From positions 4,304,012 to 4,368,011 of the forward strand of contig CM059623.1 in NCBI GenBank assembly GCA_030435675.1: a DNA stretch of 64,000 nt, given 5' to 3'. This document shows positions 61,186 through 64,000 of the stretch, one piece after another. Origin of the DNA: Steinernema hermaphroditum. Its lineage: Eukaryota > Nematoda > Chromadorea > Rhabditida > Steinernematidae. Positions within the stretch are counted from its first letter, which is position 1, and each line of letters opens with the position of its first letter. Below the pieces are notes generated by a model, which worked only from the letters and a program-made list of their open reading frames with translations, did no database searches and was not told where the DNA came from. A program made the position numbers and the translations under genes.

Positions 61186-62178
61186 AACGAAAAATTCGCT
61201 GTTTTCTGTTTTTTGCGTTCGTTTTGCTTCAGATTCACTGTTATTCATAATTCTACGGTGTTCCAGGGTTGTTTCTCAAATGATAGGCCGTTCCACTTGC
61301 TTAACAGAGGTCGAAAAAGAGCATATTGTAGTCCTCCATGCCGAATACCTATCTAGCCGTCAAACTGCGTAAATTTTCTTCGCAAACAGCTTCCAAACCA
61401 CGCAAAACACCGTTATCTGCGTCGAGAATTACATAGGTGCACAAGTGAGATCATTTAAGCGTTTATGGGCATCACTTGCCCTTCAAAACGTAGAACCCCA
61501 ACTTGACCTGTTTTCTTGCCCGGGTCCTGGAACGATCCGGAATACGGTATTTTCGGCCTTTTTCATCGCTATCACGTTTTAGAGCGTCTGCGAAAACCCT
61601 CCATATGTTTTATTCCTTGGAAAATGGAGTACTTTTCAAAATATTTGTGGATCTTGAAAAATCCCATGAAAAACTGCCTTTTTCCATTGTAAATTCCATG
61701 GTACGTGGAATATCGTGAAATACGTTGAAAGATACATCATTTTTCATGGAATAAAACATATGGAGGGTTTTCGCATACGCTCTAAAACGTGGTGGCGATG
61801 AAAAAAGCCGAAAATACCGTATTCCAGATCGTTCTGGGACCCGAACAAGAATGCAGGTCAAGTTGGGGTCTTAAGTTTTGAACTGGAAGTGATGCCGAGA
61901 AGCACTTAAATAATCTCATTTGTGTGCCTGTGTGATTCTCGACACGTAAAACGGTGGTTTGCGTGGTTTGGGGGCTATTGGTGAGGAGGATTTACACAAT
62001 TGGACGTGTAAATAAGTATTCGGCATGGAGCACCACAATTTGGCCTTTTACGACATCTTTTGAGCACGGGTCGCGGCCCACCACTCACAAAACAACCCGG
62101 GAACACCGTAGAATTATGAATAACAGTGAATCTGAAGCAAAACGAACGCAAAAAACAGAAAACAGCGAATTTTTCGTT

Positions 62179-62201
62179 GGGTGGACGTATCATTTCTGGA
62201 C
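62179..62201 (-). repeat. Right inner direct repeat of the palindromic element
   Basis: This is the reverse complement of the left inner copy, with the same AA for TA difference. Confidence 0.7.
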
Positions 62202-62364
62202 AGCAATCTGGGCCTATTTTTAAAAAAACCATATTTTTTTCACCAAACTCCAACACCGAACTCCGAACGTTCTATGCTAAGTACCGTTATTTTGGCTGCT
62301 CTTTCAAATGGTGTATGTCGCAGTTTGTCAAAGTTCGTTAATCGCGAGATATGCAAGAAAAAAG

Positions 62365-62387
62365 AGGTGGACGTATCATTACTGGAC
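62365..62387 (-). repeat. Right outer direct repeat of the palindromic element
   Basis: This is the reverse complement of the left outer copy and lies 6 bp inside the right end. The inner-to-outer distance, 186 bp, equals that on the left. Confidence 0.7.
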
Positions 62388-62606
62388 GCACTGTAGAACA
62401 GGGCTTTGTTCTTCGGGGCACTGAGATGTGCTTCGCCCATCCAAGCACCCTAGCACAGGTGTTAAAGAAATGTCCTCCTCCCTGTGCTCGCCTTAACTCT
62501 GGGAACAGAGTGCCACGCGGTTACAGTTTATTAGGGATGAAATACTAGAGAATAGGGTGCGGAGGGATTCCTTGGTCGATGGTCTTGATCCTGAGGTCGA
62601 GGACGG

Positions 62607-63683
62607 TCAGTGACGGGGAGACTTCGACGTCTTGAAGTCCTCGTGATGGCGACCGAGTCGATGAGGGCGCTCGCTTCGGCTGGGGGACGGACGATGACGG
62701 TGTCGGTCCTCGAAGCGACGTGAGGATAGGCGTTGGGAGATCCTGACCGGGGAAGGGCTTCGTGCTTTGGTCTTCCGAGGGGCTCTCACGGGAGCTGGGC
62801 GCGTTGGGTTCCGGCGGATCCGAGTCCTGTCGAGCTTCTTCTTCTCGGCGGCTGCTGAGAAGGCGTCTGTGGCGCCGGCCACTCGCCTTTTATCCTTCCC
62901 TTCGGTGGTCTCGTCGGCGACCGGTGACGTAGCGATCTTCAGTTCTTCAGTCGCTCTTGTTGCGACACTCCGGCCGGCTTCGGAAGCGGTTATGACTAGG
63001 TCGTCCTTCACCTGTGGATTCGGAGTGTCATCAGGAACCGGAGTGGCAGGCTGGTCGTAGCTGTCCGAGCAGTGACGGAGTTCTTGGTCAGGTAGCGTCG
63101 AGCTCGTCTTCCTGAAGGAAGGGATCTTGTTCCTGACGAGTGAGATCTTCGTCAGTCTTTCTCGGCGGAGTAGGGCTGCCGTGGATGGATAACCCTTTGG
63201 AGTCGTATCTTCGCCTCCATCGGAGTCGAGGAAGGGCTTCCGTGATCCTCTCGTGGTTGGAGTCCTCTTTCTTCTTGGGTTCTGCTTCCGCTTCAGTCTC
63301 TGACGCGTCCAACGATTCAGAGGAGGACGATGACGAGGACGAGGAAGATGATGAAGGTGTCGGCTTGACGGGGGAGCGCTGAGGGCTCGTTTGGCTTCCG
63401 GTTTCCTTCCTTCCATTGTCCTCGTTGATGAGCTGCTATTTGTCCATCGCTGCGGGATTCGGACTGAAAGAGATGTCGTTAGTAGTTGTTGTCTTCGTCG
63501 ACATCTGCTGATCTGCCTTTGCGGGACTTGGTTTATATGCGAATTTCTTCTCAAGTCTGCACGTTGCTCCTGTGCTCTCATTGATTGATCCGTTGTGGGC
63601 CTCGCGGATGCCGTCTGGTACCGCCCAGATGCCATTCTTGTTGTGGTTTGGCCCGTAGGCTTCTAGCTGCGCGGAGATTGCGA
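62607..63683 (-). CDS. Ser-rich charged protein, frame interrupted, product unknown
   Basis: On the - strand an exon opens after TTATCATCAG (63683) and reads AISAQLEAYGPNHNKNG; the codons just before it form a signal-peptide-like stretch (LLTILLSSVAISA) but without an ATG. The frame meets a TAG at 63436-63438, then continues with a run of ten Ser (near 63330), an acidic/Lys-rich segment and RLRWRRRYDSKG to a stop at 63088. A shift of one base at this point opens another frame down to 62607 with KTKARSPSPVRISQRLSS and other Arg/Ser-rich sequence. The composition of both parts suits a low-complexity protein, but no domain is recognised. It may be a decayed gene, or one with bases lost in the assembly. 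Confidence 0.35.
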
Positions 63684-63842
63684 CTGATGATAACAATATT
63701 GTCAACAATGTGAGTTGGTGGCGTTCCCCCCGAAAGAATTGGCAAATTATGTATAGGCTTCTACTGATTACAATTCGAAGAATCCATAAGGGTGGCAGAA
63801 CTACGATTTTCCACAGTATTTTGAATACCATCTTCGAGCAGG

Positions 63843-63989
63843 TCAAGCTTGATTTGAGGATTGTCGGAGAGCCCACAGGGACGCATAAATGAGTAGTCCA
63901 ATGATGATTGCTGTGAGAACTGTGGTGATAACAGTCTTGTACCATTCGAAGGCGGTGTTGAGTAAATGTGAGAAATCAGGCGCATTCGA
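63843..63989 (-). CDS. C-terminal exon of a single-pass membrane protein (partial)
   Basis: The - strand is open for 48 codons, from 63989 to a TGA at 63843-63845. It contains FEWYKTVITTVLTAIIIGLL followed by IYASLWALRQ, a clear membrane-spanning helix with a short cytosolic-looking tail. No ATG is present, so upstream exons are expected beyond the window. In this frame a TGA lies at 63990-63992, inside the satellite-like sequence, so an acceptor must lie near there or the copy is broken. I do not recognise the family. Confidence 0.35.
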   Translation of the reverse strand, partial: SNAPDFSHLLNTAFEWYKTVITTVLTAIIIGLLIYASLWALRQSSNQA

Positions 63990-64000
63990 TCAGGCTCGTG
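63976..64000 (+). repeat. Start of another satellite-related segment at the window edge
   Basis: The last bases, AGGCGCATTCGATCAGGCTCGTG in all, differ at one base from the satellite core (quoted here only to its first 20: AGGCGCATTCGATCAGGCTC). They are in the orientation of the left array, opposite to the solo copy. The preceding bases (TGAGAAATC) do not match the satellite. The window ends before it is clear whether an array, a solo copy or a related exon follows. Confidence 0.7.

Larger units (their letters stand above)
60971..62393. mobile_element. Palindromic Tc1/mariner-like non-autonomous element (IR/DR type)
   Basis: The two halves of this 1423-bp stretch are reverse complements of each other along nearly their whole length. 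The ends are CAGTGCGTCCAGTAATGATA and its complement, and both are flanked by TA (60969-60970 and 62394-62395), the target site duplicated by Tc1/mariner elements. The outer 370 bp of each arm match very closely; the central part, folding at about 61685, is more diverged. Each arm has a second copy of the terminal motif (GTCCAGAAATGATACGTCCA) about 186 bp inside. No transposase gene is present, so it needs one in trans. A transcript would fold into a long hairpin. Confidence 0.85.

Noticed and set aside
61023..62396. Paired 66-111-codon frames in the palindromic element as a gene
   Set aside because: The same frames appear mirrored in both arms, without a transposase motif, and result from the inverted repeat.
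63436..63945. A 169-codon - strand frame as one protein
   Set aside because: The part before 63683 lies in a different frame from the clear membrane segment and precedes a splice acceptor; it is probably intronic or intergenic.

Overview
The window looks like a piece of nematode chromosome. Three things point that way. Predicted introns are only 34-48 nt long, start with GT and end mostly in TTTCAG or TTTTAG. Two genes have a strong splice acceptor with no partner exon 4-8 nt before their ATG, as expected for spliced-leader trans-splicing. There are short runs of TAAGCC, the reverse complement of the nematode telomere unit TTAGGC, near 52.2 kb. I cannot name the species.

About 72 % of the window (1-46416) is one satellite DNA. 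The monomer is 173 bp. Roughly 189 copies run in one orientation (1-32721), then comes a 500-N assembly gap, then roughly 76 copies in the opposite orientation (33222-46416). The left array is very homogeneous. The right array is more varied and carries multi-monomer blocks. The 78-83 aa open frames in every monomer are by-products of the repeat and are not annotated as genes. About 95 bp of the monomer matches a single copy at 50786-50880, and a further match starts at the right edge of the window (63976-64000). The single copy sits directly behind a splice acceptor and reads as an open exon, so the satellite may derive from a coding exon.

From 46.4 kb onward the DNA is unique and gene-bearing. 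Two genes are intact and well supported: a single-exon RBMX2-type RNA-recognition-motif protein (49064-49945, + strand) and a five-exon Pax2/5/8-type paired-domain transcription factor (57701-58743, - strand, 289 aa). Between and around them lie damaged pieces: a chitin-binding/LDLa protein like nematode chitin-deacetylase homologues, an RBR-type IBR zinc-binding fragment, a MULE transposase, a protein-primed DNA polymerase B fragment of the Polinton type, a RING-H2 protein and a tRNA-Gly-like fragment. A Cys-rich gene (54551-55385) reads through cleanly except at two poly-A runs. An intact 1423-bp palindromic Tc1/mariner-like element (60971-62393) with an inverted/direct repeat layout sits downstream of the Pax gene on the map.

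The overall picture is a satellite block whose flank carries transposon debris and decaying gene copies, with two conserved regulatory or splicing genes kept intact. I see no operon or pathway linking the genes.
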